DNA of 64,000 bases, from positions 1 through 64,000 of the forward strand of contig JANPRD010000008.1 of assembly GCA_024699715.1 (NCBI GenBank), written 5' to 3'. Shown here one piece after another: positions 43,927 through 54,944 of this stretch; within the stretch, counting starts at the first letter, position 1, and each line of letters opens with the position of its first letter. This stretch comes from Candidatus Methanophagales archaeon (GTDB lineage: Archaea; Halobacteriota; Syntropharchaeia; Alkanophagales; Methanospirareceae). A program made the position numbers and the translations under genes. The notes under the pieces are model-generated. The model was not told the origin of the DNA. It made no database searches and saw only the letters and a program-made list of their open reading frames with translations.

Positions 43927-44235
43927 GTGTCGTTTGAACCGAAATCAATGATAGTATGTGATTATGAGGGTGAAAGAAGAACATTCAGCATATCCACTGA
44001 CCAGGTTGTAGATGTGCGATGGCTTATAAATGGAACTGAGATTCAGGTGAACAAGAGCGTAATAAATGCTTCATACACAAAAAGCGCAACTGTCGGCATA
44101 TGGAATGTCTCTGCTATTGCGTTTAACAAAAACGGAACAGTAATGCATACATGGATTTGGAAAGTGTCTCAAAACTTCGCAAACCTCGCACAAACCGAAC
44201 AAACCTCACGACTCCCTCACCGACGCAACCTATAA
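43927..44235 (+). CDS. Giant CARDB protein, segment 1 (Ig-like)
   Basis: Continues the signal-peptide frame after a slip near the C9 run at 43852-43860. Reads an Ig/PKD-like domain (MIVCDYEGERRTFSISTDQV, VRWLINGTEIQVNKSVINAS, TVGIWNVSAIAFNKNGTVMH), equivalent to the domain at the start of 28.7 kb. The GTG at 43927 is only the first start in this frame, not the gene start. Confidence 0.6.
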   Translation: MSFEPKSMIVCDYEGERRTFSISTDQVVDVRWLINGTEIQVNKSVINASYTKSATVGIWNVSAIAFNKNGTVMHTWIWKVSQNFANLAQTEQTSRLPHRRNL

Positions 44236-45203
44236 CGCAAACACCAATACCTTCTTCATCTTCCCCGACGCATTCACCTCCACCTCCGCCTACCCCAAAA
44301 CTTTCCCCGCAATCAAAACCTACACAAAAGAAAACACATACAAACATTACAGCACCTTTCTATATCTTCGGCTGGGTATATTACGATGATAAAGAAGAAT
44401 GTTACAATCCTATTGTAATCGTGAGCGATGGAAAAAATAAGTGGTATGCCAAGACTTATTCTAACTTCTTCCACCTTTTCATTACAAATATAAGCGAAGG
44501 AGATATTCTTGAGTTTAATGTTTCAGATGGAAGTCAATATAACATCACAGAATTCATAGTAACACATGAAGATATAGAAAAAGGAGGCATTTTCAATGTT
44601 AATCTGACGCTTAAAAGCCCAACACAGACTGACTTGGCAGTAACAAAATTATGGATGGAGCAGCCAGAAATTATAATTGGAGATGTTGTGAATGTGACTG
44701 CGGAAATTAAGAATAGAGGAAAAAGCACATGCGCAACGACAATATTCTACGACGAAAAGAACATCTCTATATTCAAATTCTATTGGAATGTGCCCAACTT
44801 TACAAATAAGGGAAATGACATCATAGTTCAGCCTGAAGCCCTAAAAATAAGAATACACTTCATTGAGCTGGGAATTCAGGATGGGGGTTATGTGAGAATT
44901 TACGATAAAAAAGATGATTTGATTCATAATTTCACGGTGGATGCAGGAGATTTTAATATAACAGATTTTTGGACAAATTGGAGCGAAGGAGATGAAATAA
45001 GAATAGAATCCTATGCAAGAAATTATCTGTATTTCATGATTGATAAATATGAGGCGATATTTGGAAATGAAACACAGAGATTAGGAAGCGGTCAGTCTTC
45101 TAACTTCACGGCGAGGTGGAATGCATCCGCATGGTTCAACGATGAGGACATTGCTTCTGGCAATCACACGATTCGTGTGCGTGTTATACCCCTTGCCAAA
45201 TGA
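44151..45203 (+). CDS. Giant CARDB protein, segment 2
   Basis: Pro/Ser/Thr linker, a carboxypeptidase-regulatory-like domain (FYIFGWVYYDDKEECYNPIV), then CARDB (TDLAVTKLWMEQPEIIIGDV) with a CUB-like insert (KIRIHFIELGIQDGGYVRIY, FWTNWSEGDEIRIESYARNY). The frame should continue as TLPNESNVENNEMSRTICV into the next CARDB (RIDIQVASLFVDKEPLLDGD) after a one-base shift near 45190. Confidence 0.7.
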   Translation: MDLESVSKLRKPRTNRTNLTTPSPTQPITQTPIPSSSSPTHSPPPPPTPKLSPQSKPTQKKTHTNITAPFYIFGWVYYDDKEECYNPIVIVSDGKNKWYAKTYSNFFHLFITNISEGDILEFNVSDGSQYNITEFIVTHEDIEKGGIFNVNLTLKSPTQTDLAVTKLWMEQPEIIIGDVVNVTAEIKNRGKSTCATTIFYDEKNISIFKFYWNVPNFTNKGNDIIVQPEALKIRIHFIELGIQDGGYVRIYDKKDDLIHNFTVDAGDFNITDFWTNWSEGDEIRIESYARNYLYFMIDKYEAIFGNETQRLGSGQSSNFTARWNASAWFNDEDIASGNHTIRVRVIPLAK

Positions 45204-45526
45204 ATCAAATGTTGAGAATAACGAAATGAGCAGGACAATATGCGTGAAGCCAGCCAGAATCGATATTCAGGTGGCAAGTCTCTTCGTGGATAAGGAACCA
45301 CTTCTTGATGGTGATGTTGTCAATATTAACTGCCGCAATCACGAACAATGGATATGAAGATGTGAGTGAATTAAAAGTTATATTTATAGATGAGGAAAAT
45401 GGGAGGAAAGAGCGCTTCGGCGAAACTGCTATTCACTAATCTGAAAGCAGGCGAGCTCCGTAACAATCCCCACAGTTTGGAACGCTACTTACGGCAATCA
45501 TACCATAACAGTGACAGCAGACCCAG

Positions 45527-46627
45527 ATGACGCTCATCCCAGAGCTTAATGAAACCAATAATCAGAGGAATATACAAGTGTATGTGAGGAAATCAAGGGA
45601 TTTCTCCCTCACATCCCTGGTGAGCTATTCAATAAAGTGGCGAGATTTAAACACATCTCATATTTTCTTAGGTGAAAAGTTGTTTGTAAATGTGTCTTTA
45701 AATATAACAAATTTTGCAAATTGTGGTGGAAAAACAGATGTTTGTTTATTTATGGATGACGATTTATTGGATAAAGCGACTGTTGTTTTCAGTAAAGGTA
45801 ACGAAACAAAGCATGTGGAATTCGATTTGACAGTTGATAAAGCAGGAAATCACTCACTTAAGGTTTGTGTTGACTGCAATGATACAGTAAAAGAGTTCAA
45901 TGAAACGAATAATTGCAGGAGTATAAATATATGTGTGCATAAAGGGAATGATTTTGCGGTCACAAATATAACATTCAAACCATCTGAGCCTCTAATAGGA
46001 GACATTATTGAAATAAATGCGACAATAGCGAATTTCGGAAATAGAGGAGGAAGCACTATTATAGAGTTTTATGATAATAAGAGCATAGAACTCAAAAGAA
46101 CAAGAGAAGATTATTCCGGCGGAAGAACAATCAACGATGTCATTAGGATTCCTGAAGCTTTAAAAATAAGGGTTCATTTCTCGTATATCGCAGCAGGCTC
46201 CTACATTAAGATTTATGAAGGCGATAATCCGATTCCAATTGCGGTATATAATACTTTGTCTGATATAAGTGATAATTGGACAGAATGGTGCGATGGCGAT
46301 ACAATACGCATAGAATCGCACTTTGGAGAATTCACAGTTGACAGATACGAGGCGATGCTTCCATACGAGGCGATGCTTGCAAATGAGACTGTAAATTTGA
46401 GTGCAGGAACTTCAACAAATATTCCTTCGGTCTTGAATCTGACATCGCAAGAATTCGGCTGGGCAATCAATGGAACACATAATATAACAGTAAAAGTTGA
46501 CCCTTATAATCAAGTAGATGAGTTAAATGAGACGAATAATGCAAGAACAGTGCAGATAGATGTGAATCCTTCTCTTGATTTCGCGGTCACTAATATCTAT
46601 TTCGAGCCGGAAGGAGCCTGTTCTTAA
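45527..46627 (+). CDS. Giant CARDB protein, segment 3
   Basis: Cleanest stretch: end of one CARDB (IPELNETNNQRNIQVYV), a full CARDB (RDFSLTSLVSYSIKWRDLNT...), and another (NDFAVTNITFKPSEPLIGDI) with a CUB-like insert (RVHFSYIAAGSYIKIYEGDN, WTEWCDGDTIRIESHFGEFT). Each module ends in the typical VDPYNQVDELNETNNARTV. Stop at 46625 is a slip within FEPEGACS. Confidence 0.72.
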   Translation: MTLIPELNETNNQRNIQVYVRKSRDFSLTSLVSYSIKWRDLNTSHIFLGEKLFVNVSLNITNFANCGGKTDVCLFMDDDLLDKATVVFSKGNETKHVEFDLTVDKAGNHSLKVCVDCNDTVKEFNETNNCRSINICVHKGNDFAVTNITFKPSEPLIGDIIEINATIANFGNRGGSTIIEFYDNKSIELKRTREDYSGGRTINDVIRIPEALKIRVHFSYIAAGSYIKIYEGDNPIPIAVYNTLSDISDNWTEWCDGDTIRIESHFGEFTVDRYEAMLPYEAMLANETVNLSAGTSTNIPSVLNLTSQEFGWAINGTHNITVKVDPYNQVDELNETNNARTVQIDVNPSLDFAVTNIYFEPEGACS

Positions 46628-47237
46628 CGACAACATTGAAATAAAAGCAAGCATAACTAACTTCGGTAATAGAAGCGGGAGGACTTTCGTGGAAGTTTAT
46701 TATGATAACAGAACCGTAGGACTTGAAAGAGAAATAGGAGGTATGGGTAGTTCCACAGATGTTATTTCACTCCCGCCGGGCGTTATCGGCGCAAGACTTC
46801 ATTTCAAGCGTGTTCAGGCGGGCTCTCACGGCTATATTCATATATATGACGAAAATGGGAATTTAGTTGAGAATATCAAAGAAAAGGGCTGGACTGACTA
46901 CATATACAGCAAAAATATCACGATAAAGGCGAAATGCTTGCTTAAGACAGAGTCCCTTGCGTTCAAAATTGATAAATACGAGGCATTGATTGCAAATGAA
47001 TCTGTGATGTTAAATGCATCGGAATCGAAAAATGTTACCGCATCGTGGAACGCGACCACACTTTACGGAGGTGCAGGTCCTCATAATATAACCGTCCGCA
47101 TAGACCCGCATGATGTATTCACCGAGAAAAACGAAACGAACAACATATTAATCAAGCAAATATTCGTTAATGGCACTGATTTGGCGGTTACAAACATAGA
47201 TATTCCGTGTGAAAACATTTTTGTGGACAGAATGTAA
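46575..47237 (+). CDS. Giant CARDB protein, segment 4
   Basis: CARDB with CUB-like insert: LNDNIEIKASITNFGNRSGR, RLHFKRVQAGSHGYIHIYDE, then RIDPHDVFTEKNETNNILIK and the beginning of the next module (TDLAVTNIDIPCENIFVD). Joins 45527-46627 upstream and 47209-47577 downstream by one-base shifts. Confidence 0.68.
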   Translation: MISRSLISISSRKEPVLNDNIEIKASITNFGNRSGRTFVEVYYDNRTVGLEREIGGMGSSTDVISLPPGVIGARLHFKRVQAGSHGYIHIYDENGNLVENIKEKGWTDYIYSKNITIKAKCLLKTESLAFKIDKYEALIANESVMLNASESKNVTASWNATTLYGGAGPHNITVRIDPHDVFTEKNETNNILIKQIFVNGTDLAVTNIDIPCENIFVDRM

Positions 47238-47577
47238 TATTACCGCGACAATAGCTAATCTTGGTGCGATTGATGCACACAATTTCTCTGTTATTTTCGA
47301 TGGTTTAGGACAAAGGAACACGAGCGGCATGTCGTTTTCAACACTACAAACATCTCTTCATCTGCCAGCTGGCAACTCAACAAATATCACGGTGTCATGG
47401 AAACCGCCAGAAAGAGGTTATTACACGATAAACGTGAGTGTTACTTTTGTTCCTCTGGTTGACAATGATGAAACGAACAATATGATGTCTAAAGATATTA
47501 TCCAACATCAGGTTGGGACTTCTCCATTGAGAATGTCAGTGTTTATCCTGAAAAAGTGCGAGAAGGTGAAAATGTGA
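47209..47577 (+). CDS. Giant CARDB protein, segment 5
   Basis: CARDB without insert (ITATIANLGAIDAHNFSVIF, then WKPPERGYYTINVSVTFVPL, VDNDETNNMMSKDI). After this, 47578-49600 is the most damaged part, where only short readable fragments remain (for example PDLTISNLSINPSAPNIGDT at 47920). Confidence 0.6.
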   Translation: MKTFLWTECNITATIANLGAIDAHNFSVIFDGLGQRNTSGMSFSTLQTSLHLPAGNSTNITVSWKPPERGYYTINVSVTFVPLVDNDETNNMMSKDIIQHQVGTSPLRMSVFILKKCEKVKM

Positions 47578-49600
47578 CAATAGTAGCAACAGTAGGCAAT
47601 CTTGGGCTGTAAGTGAGAATGTGAGCGTAGGATTCTTCGTGAACTACACAGATTTCGCGGCTGGAGATGAACGATTTGAGCGAATTGGCACTGTTAATGT
47701 GTTGTGCTCCCGTTAACAAAACAACTAATATCTCTTCAACTGGACTGCAAATGTTCATGGTGGCGAACATCTGATAGTTGCTGTGGTTGACCCCGATGAC
47801 GAATTTGACGAATCAGAAGATTTCAAACAACAGAATAGGTGGATTTTTCACAGTATCATCCTCTCGTAACAGTCAGGAAACAACGTGAAGAACTGCACGC
47901 TACATATAATTCCTCCCGATTTGACGATATCAAACCTCTCTATAAACCCATCAGCACCAAATATCGGCGACACCGTGAATATAACCGTGGAAATAAAAAA
48001 CAACGGGAACACGACAGCGAACAGCACTGTTTGGTTCTATGTGTACGAGGGATATATCAGTTTATAATAGAACAGATATTGCGCATCAGATTTACCCTTC
48101 ATGGACGCTGCTGGCGAGCCAGAAGATGCCGATGATGCGAGTCCACTTCGCTTATCATAAATATAACTTTTCCAAAAGGTAAGGGAGATGAAGTAAATGC
48201 ATATACATGAGTGATACAAAAGGACGTCACCCGGTGTGCTTTTATGTCGACATACGGAGAAGGAGCAAATGCGCAAGCCAGTAAAGGAGTTTAATATCTC
48301 TGCCGATAAATCCCAGGGCACACCAGGATGTGCTCCGCCTTATTACAATCGAACATGTGGACATAACGAAACGGAGAACAGATGGGAAGTGAAATGGACG
48401 ATTATTCATAAAAGAAACGCCAATGGCGATTTAGTGCGCTGGCAAAATATCTGGACTGAATGGAGCGATGGCAAGAAGCTTGAAATAAATGCAAGAGGCG
48501 ATGAGTCTTATGAGTGTGGTTCGATTCCAGGTGTGGAGTTTCTGATAGATGAATACCAGGTTCCTTCTTGGCAACCAAGACCGTGGCGCTGAAACCTGGC
48601 GAAACAGAAGCTCTGCAATGTCTCGTGGAACATCAATTTCCCATTGGAAGCGAAAGCAGCGGGTAAGAATTACACGGTCATGGCAATCGTGGAAGGCAAG
48701 AACAAGAGGAGAAAGAGGAGCATATTTAGGCGGAACTGACCTCGTGAGTCGCGAACATATATCTCATGGAACCGGCCGATGAGAGAGTGGAGGATGAAAT
48801 AACTGTCTGGGACGGCGACCATCGTGCGGATAAACGCAACCATAGAAAACCAAGGCAGAATGGCTGCCACTGATATCCGCATTAATTTGACCGAATATTA
48901 TCAATCTGAAAAGAATCCCTCTGATGGGCGAGGTGCCGTTCATCAATCGCTTGGTCAATCCGATACCCGCAGAAAGAAGGAAGTCTTCCGAAGCTCGGTA
49001 ACTCAACGGCTGTTTCCGTGCACATGGAGACCGCGAGTAGTCAAACGAGGTCACTCTTGTGTGCCCTTTAATAGCACACCGTGAGGAAGTAGAAAGTTAT
49101 AATATACATGTGACTCAAACAACCCGATCATGAGGAACTATGAAGAGAACGAATACAAACAATTATCAGCATGATACGAAAGTGCATGTGAGACGAATCT
49201 CGTGACTTCACCGTAACAAATCTCTCCTTTTATGGTGAATAATGAAACAATCAGACCTGATTCTTCAGGTAAAATATGGTTAAACCTTTATGATAACGTG
49301 ACTTTGAATGCATCATTAACATAACAAACTATGCGAATCAGGGTGGCACTGTGAATGTCAGCTTCTATCTTGATGGTTGACAAAGAACATGAGATAGGTA
49401 GCAGAACTGTTATTTTCGGTCCCGGTTATGGAAATAGGACGATATATACGAAACGAGATGTGTGAACATTTCGTGGAAGCCAGAAGTCATAGGCGAGCAT
49501 AACATAACTGTGGTTGTGGATTCGCTGGAGAAAATAGACGAAATAAACTGAAAGCAACAACGCATACACACAGCCCATTCACATCCGTGCGTCAGACCTT

Positions 49601-50482
49601 GTGGTAGAAAACCTGAGTGTCAATCCGAAAATTCTCAATCGGTGTGAGAATGCTTACATCAATGTCACGATTGCGAACCGTGGAAAGTTGAACGAGAGCA
49701 ATGTCACCCTTGTCATTTACGACTGCGCGCGGCGACATATAGAAGACTTATCATTAAATGAAAGATATTGTGGGTTCTCTACGATAGCAGTAGAGCGTGA
49801 GAATGCGACTGCAATGCGACTGTATCTTGACCTCGCAATAGAAGGCGGGGAAGTTTGCATTTATGATAGTAAGGGCAGAGAGATAGAATGCTATAATCAC
49901 AGTTTCCACGGCTGGACGCCCTGGATATTGGGTAATAAAAGTGTGGTGAAGACAATAAGAGAGGATGCTTATGCGAAGGTCAGCAAGGTTTATTACTTAG
50001 AAGAAAGCAGTGAAATTTTCACGACTTCTATTCCAAAACTCGATATTAACGAAACTGTGAATATTTCCGCTAACTGGACGGCATCCTCATGTGGAGAACG
50101 GTTCATCATAGCAATTATTGACCCTGAAAATTCCGTTCCGGAATACAACGAATCAAATAACAACTTGGCACAGTTTATAACTGTGCAAACTGCCGACCTT
50201 AAAGTTTGCAATATCTCTTTCAGATGGCTCAACGGCTCGCAAATAAGCGAGAAGGAAATAATAAAACACGGCGATAACCTCACAATAACCGCAAATGTGA
50301 CAAATATAGGTGTAGAAAATGCCAGTGAGTTCTATATTCAATTCCTTGTTGATGATATTCCTATTAAAAACGAAACGATACCGGGCTTAGCAAAAGGATC
50401 AATAATATCGGTAAATGCCAACTGGACTGCGATTGTCGGCGAGCATGTGATAAAGGTGGAAGCTGATTACGAAGACAAATAG
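49601..50482 (+). CDS. Giant CARDB protein, segment 6
   Basis: Two CARDB modules: VENLSVNPKILNRCENAYIN with a CUB-like insert (MRLYLDLAIEGGEVCIYDSK, GWTPWILGNKSVVKTIREDA), ending in IDPENSVPEYNESNNNLAQF, then ADLKVCNISFRWLNGSQISE. A further module follows in other frames at 50590-50802. Confidence 0.68.
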   Translation: MVENLSVNPKILNRCENAYINVTIANRGKLNESNVTLVIYDCARRHIEDLSLNERYCGFSTIAVERENATAMRLYLDLAIEGGEVCIYDSKGREIECYNHSFHGWTPWILGNKSVVKTIREDAYAKVSKVYYLEESSEIFTTSIPKLDINETVNISANWTASSCGERFIIAIIDPENSVPEYNESNNNLAQFITVQTADLKVCNISFRWLNGSQISEKEIIKHGDNLTITANVTNIGVENASEFYIQFLVDDIPIKNETIPGLAKGSIISVNANWTAIVGEHVIKVEADYEDK

Positions 50483-50894
50483 ACGAGACGAACGAAACGA
50501 ACAACATAGCAGCGAAGGAAATATATGTTTCTGGTGCTGAAGTTACCGGAAGCACATCTTGGGAAACCTTAGGACTTCATGGTGATATATTGTTTGAACC
50601 CACGCAGCCTTATGACGAGGATACCGTGAACATCACCGTGAACATCACCAATATTGGATGTTTGAACGCAACAGATTTCAATGTGCTTCTGTTCTATGAT
50701 TATTCGCCAGACTATTGGGAAACCTATCCCGGTCATTCAACTGATGGTTGGGTTTGGGTGAATAAGACTTATCCCGGCGCTAATTGGTATATCTCCGTAT
50801 AATAGACCGTGCGAAGAAAGAATGCGATAACATTCGTGGACCCTCATGGATGCATGGCGATGTGGAACTGATATGATGATGGGGGAATGCTGTA

Positions 50895-51590
50895 TTGAAC
50901 GGGTCAAATTTCAATGATGTATGTAATTGGGCTCAGGTAACGGAAGGAAAATCATGCTGGATTCCAGTGCAAGGTGATACTGCAAATGTTAAAGTTCATG
51001 GCGAACTCTGGGAAGACTTCATCATCTTCTTCTATCCTGTGTATCAAAATGGAACATCGTGGTTATATGAAGGTGTCAACGTGCCTGTAAATAGTTCGGT
51101 AAATCTCACTCCTCCGATGCAAACAGAGGTCAGAGCAGGCGATTTCAAGGTCATCGCGGTGATAGACCCTGAGAATAAAGTGCCTGAAGATGACAAAGCT
51201 GACAATATCATAGCACGAACGATGCATGTGAAACCCACAAGAGACTTCACTGTATTAAATGTAACTGCGGATAATGTGAATCTATCAGACACGGATACCA
51301 CGAACATAACCGCAGAGGTGGCAAACCTTGGACTGCGGAACGGAACTGCGGAGGTGAGCTTTGTGGATTACGAAATTGAAAATTGCACATACAAATATCA
51401 TTTCAATAAACGCCTTCCACATTCTTATTTGCCGATACCTCCTGATGCATGCTATCTCGGACCTGAAACTCCTCATTGGATACATTTTACGGAATCTGAC
51501 GATTATTCATCGCCGGGTGTGGATGCAATACAACTCCATTTCAATCAGATAACTCTCTTGACCATAGGTGGCTGTAATAGGGATTTATAA
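50895..51590 (+). CDS. Giant CARDB protein, segment 7
   Basis: Insert and end of one CARDB (ELWEDFIIFFYPVYQNGTSW, AVIDPENKVPEDDKADNIIA), then another beginning RDFTVLNVTADNVNLSDTDT with the start of a CUB-like insert (AIQLHFNQITLL). Broken at 51588. Confidence 0.62.
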   Translation: MNGSNFNDVCNWAQVTEGKSCWIPVQGDTANVKVHGELWEDFIIFFYPVYQNGTSWLYEGVNVPVNSSVNLTPPMQTEVRAGDFKVIAVIDPENKVPEDDKADNIIARTMHVKPTRDFTVLNVTADNVNLSDTDTTNITAEVANLGLRNGTAEVSFVDYEIENCTYKYHFNKRLPHSYLPIPPDACYLGPETPHWIHFTESDDYSSPGVDAIQLHFNQITLLTIGGCNRDL

Positions 51591-51779
51591 TGGAACAGGT
51601 AATAGGATATGGTATAGAGAGTATGATGAATATCATTGCATTGGGAAGATTATAATATCACGGTGCCAGGGGATACCGTTTATATTTATAATAATAGCCT
51701 TTGCAACGTTCTCTCTCAGCGGATATGAGACAAAAAAAGTAATTTACAAAGAGAATGTGCATTTGAACGCAACAAAAAC

Positions 51780-52235
51780 ATGGAACGAAACGAAGACATC
51801 ACCACGAAATGGCTCGCAACCACTGGGAATCATTTCATTAACGTTACTGTGTGGAACGAAACAATAAAAGAGATAAACGAGTCAAACAACTCTTTTGTTC
51901 TCCATTTGAATGTGAATGCTTCACGAGACCCTACGATTGAAAACATCACATTTAATCCACTGCATCCAAAGGACGGAGATGATGTGACAATTACCGCAAT
52001 AGTGAGGAACAACGGCACGAAAACTGCAACTTTCATGGTTGATTTGTGGCTTAACCTCACGAGAAACTCATCAATTGCTCCAGTTCCTGATGCTGACTGG
52101 GCAATTTATCATAAAAAAGAAAACAGAACATCTTATATAATACATTTGAAACGCGAGAATGTCACGCTGGGTCCGGGCAAGAACGGGAGTGTGAGTGCGG
52201 TATGGCATAACATAAGCATTGAGGGCGATCCCTGA
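51780..52235 (+). CDS. Giant CARDB protein, segment 8
   Basis: End of a CARDB (NVTVWNETIKEINESNNSFV) and a full further module (RDPTIENITFNPLHPKDGDD, TAIVRNNGTKTATFMVDLWL). The next module continues in 52219-52554 (YPDLTVTEFISPSREDRNAS). Confidence 0.6.
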   Translation: MERNEDITTKWLATTGNHFINVTVWNETIKEINESNNSFVLHLNVNASRDPTIENITFNPLHPKDGDDVTITAIVRNNGTKTATFMVDLWLNLTRNSSIAPVPDADWAIYHKKENRTSYIIHLKRENVTLGPGKNGSVSAVWHNISIEGDP

Positions 52236-53422
52236 TTATGAGGTGATAGCGATTGTTGACCCTCTTGATTGTATAGACGAGATAAACGATAGTAAGAGCG
52301 ACAACGAAATGCGTAAAGAAATAAAGATGAACTATCCGGACCTTACAGTAACAGAATTCATTTCGCCTTCAAGAGAAGATAGGAATGCTTCTGTTGTCAT
52401 CGCAAATATGGGTGTGAAGAATGCATCAAATGTCACTGTGAGGTTTGAAGTGAGCGAAGTACGAAGAAAAGAGAAATGGAGATGGCGGGGCATGGGATGC
52501 ATACCCCATAAGACAGGGGCTGCAAAATATACGTGTTCATTTCAAGTGGCTTGATGCTCGTGACAGAGGTCGCCTTGAGATAAGAAGGAACAAGACGGAG
52601 ATGTGCCTGTGAAGGTATATTATGATGAAGAGTTTTGTGGATGGTCTCCATGGATTGACGGAGACACAATTTGGCTCTTTTACTCACTCTCAGGTAGAAG
52701 GAATTCAAAATAGATGCGATAGAGTGGGGCGAATTATGAGAGAACATAAATGGAACGATAGAAGCGGGTGGAAGTGTTAAAATACGCATTCCTCAGAGGT
52801 GGGGAGACCCCGAAAATTACACACAACCCCGCAGACTGAAAGTAATCGTTGACCCTTATAATAACATAACTGAATTGAGAGAGGATAATAACAGCAAGAC
52901 TGGGACGATTTACATAGACCTTGTTGCTGATAATATAACATTTGTGTATCCCAAATATGTTCTTTGCTTAGATACTGAGACCAATATTATTGATGTGACC
53001 ATAAGAAATGGAGAGAGAAGCGCAGATAATATTGTCTTACCTGCAAGTGATTTTAATATATCTCTTCGAGTAAAATACTTGAATGGAACAGTCTACTTTG
53101 AGGATGAGCAGACATACGCATGAGCTCATATACGCCGGTGAGAGCGTAAATATTACATTTGAAGAAGGCAAAATATATCCTCCATTTGAGGGATTCTCCG
53201 AAGAATATATTGTCTCAGCTGTAGTGGACGCAGATGATAATATCATAGAGGGAAACGATTTCTACCCTTGGGGTGAAGTATAACAATGAGACGGAAAGGC
53301 AAGTGACAGTATCCAAACTAATGGATATAAAGCGAAAGGAATTCCTCTTAAAATGTCGCCCATGGAAAACTTTACGGAAACATCATATATGATATTGGTA
53401 ACAGTGATTATTCATCATCAGA

Positions 53423-54012
53423 ATGGGAAAGCCATATTCAATTGATTTTGATTTGCCCCATATTAATGCGGAGGATGTTGAAATGGCAAGACTCTATTTA
53501 TATTGGTTGACATGGCAAAAATTGGAGACACCATCAATTGATATGGAATTTAACGGGAAAAAAATCGCATATATCAATGATATAAACGACCAAAATTATT
53601 TTGATGATGTGCAATATGTAGATATAAAAGGTGAGAATACGTACTTAAGCACAGATATGGCGTTTATGTTTATGATGTTACAGATGAAGTGAGAGAAGCT
53701 ATCAGGAGTCAAGAGGGTCTTGAGGCTGTTGCATACAGGGAAGAGGAGGCTGGCTTATCAGGCATGCTCCTTCTCATAATTTACAAGGATTCTTCAGCAC
53801 CTCTTATGGAATATTGGATTAATGAAGGTGTTGATGTGATATGGGCAAATGAAGAGAAAGATACAAAACCAGAACAATGCATCGTGAGAGCTCCATTTGA
53901 CACATCTTTAGATAAAAACAAAGTGGGAGAGCAAAACTATTTACTGTTTTATCATCGTTATCTGAGAATTCTGAACATGCATTGCTCTTCAATAATGAAG
54001 AAGTGGCAGTAA
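53423..54012 (+). CDS. Giant CARDB protein, DUF3344-like segment (two frames)
   Basis: Reads VEMARLYLYWLTWQKLETPS and MEFNGKKIAYINDINDQNYF to 53692, then in the next frame LEAVAYREEEAGLSGMLLLI and IYKDSSAPLMEYWINEGVDV. The order matches the DUF3344 domains elsewhere in this window (compare YPLIQYWINDG in the 43475 gene). Confidence 0.6.
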
Positions 54013-54061
54013 ATGCATGGAGAGAAAGAGGAGATGACTGTATGGCTCTTACGGAGCCTGA

Positions 54062-54741
54062 ATGGGTGGATGTGATGAATTATCAGGGCAGGGAGATGAG
54101 GCTGAATTTCAAAGCAGAGGTGATTATATGACTGTGACAAACGCGATTTTAAAGGTCACATACCTGCCTGACCTGACAGTTTCACTTGAGAGCGCTCCTT
54201 CATCTGTGAAAGCAGGCACAACTCAAACAATAAAAGTGAGAGTGAGTAACTTGGGAGAGAGCAAAGCAGAGAACTTCGTTGTGAGATTGAAAGCGAGCAA
54301 AGGGAAGGTGACGCCTTCTGAGCAAACAATAAAACTGCTGAACGGGACATACGAAGGAAATAACACCGTTACGGTGGATTTCAAGTGGACTGCTCCGAAA
54401 TTAGCGATGCCATCATCGGATATATACAAAGAGTGGAAGAGAATGTGAACATATCTGTTGAAGTTGACCCCTATAATATGGTTGAGGAGCTGAATGAGAA
54501 CAATAATGCGGATGATATAACCGTGACGGTGTGGGATGTCCTCACGAGGAATCCGGAGTTGAGACCGCCGGGAGGCGGAGGAGCGGGGGGAGGCACTGGC
54601 ACAGGCTTCGGAACTGGAAACAAATCTGGTAGGGAAGCGGTTGCATTCGGCGGCGCCCCTGCTGAATCGGAAGAGGCGGGAAAAGGTAAAGGAGGTAAAA
54701 GAGGGAATCTCATGCAAAAACACTCTGGGGCTATCTTTTGA
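54062..54741 (+). CDS. Giant CARDB protein, last CARDB and Gly-rich region (two frames)
   Basis: Last CARDB (PDLTVSLESAPSSVKAGTTQ...) to 54448, and in the following frame from 54385 its final strands (NISVEVDPYNMVEELNENNN) and a Gly/Thr-rich region (PPGGGGAGGGTGTGFGTGNK). This Gly-rich stretch before the anchor is a recurring feature of such archaeal proteins. Confidence 0.62.
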
Positions 54742-54938
54742 ACAAAATGATTGTGCCTGGTGAGGAAAAGGCGGGAGGCTCTTCGGGATTCTCACTGTGG
54801 GAATATCTCATTAAAGTTTCCGCTTTCCTCATTGGTATTGCTTTCCTCGTTCTCGGCTATTTATTTGAGAGAAGAAGGCACAATGCAGCGAAGCATGTGA
54901 GAAAAGAACGAAAGAGTAGAGGTGAAAGCGAGAGGTGA
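54738..54938 (+). CDS. Giant CARDB protein, C-terminal membrane anchor
   Basis: Reads GFSLWEYLIKVSAFLIGIAF and LVLGYLFERRRHNAAKHVRK: one transmembrane helix with a basic cytoplasmic tail, in the frame after the Gly-rich region. It ends 7 bases before the ExbB-like gene. The short cytoplasmic tail is the part that could touch the proton-channel subunits. Confidence 0.65.
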   Translation: MNKMIVPGEEKAGGSSGFSLWEYLIKVSAFLIGIAFLVLGYLFERRRHNAAKHVRKERKSRGESER

Positions 54939-54944
54939 AGCGGT

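Larger units (their letters stand above)
43737..54938 (+). other. Reconstructed giant CARDB-repeat surface protein gene (many frame breaks)
   Basis: One gene of about 11.2 kb is inferred from a signal peptide at 43737 (RGKKKGKWKKAQISCVIILT, then LLVTSQNISS), a continuous series of about 18 CARDB modules in shifting plus-strand frames, a DUF3344-like domain at 53.4-54.0 kb, and a C-terminal anchor at 54738-54938. CARDB modules begin near 44630, 45260, 45590, 45945, 46570, 47170, 47520, 47920, 48740, 49200, 49590, 50190, 50580, 51235, 51925, 52330, 52910 and 54160. Several are interleaved with a CUB-like insert (IRIHF...VRIYD...W..W..GD.I.I.S). At least 20 indels would be needed, densest at 47.6-49.6 and 52.5-54.0 kb. 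Frames such as 45527-46627 read cleanly, so the codons are still protein-like. Confidence 0.7.
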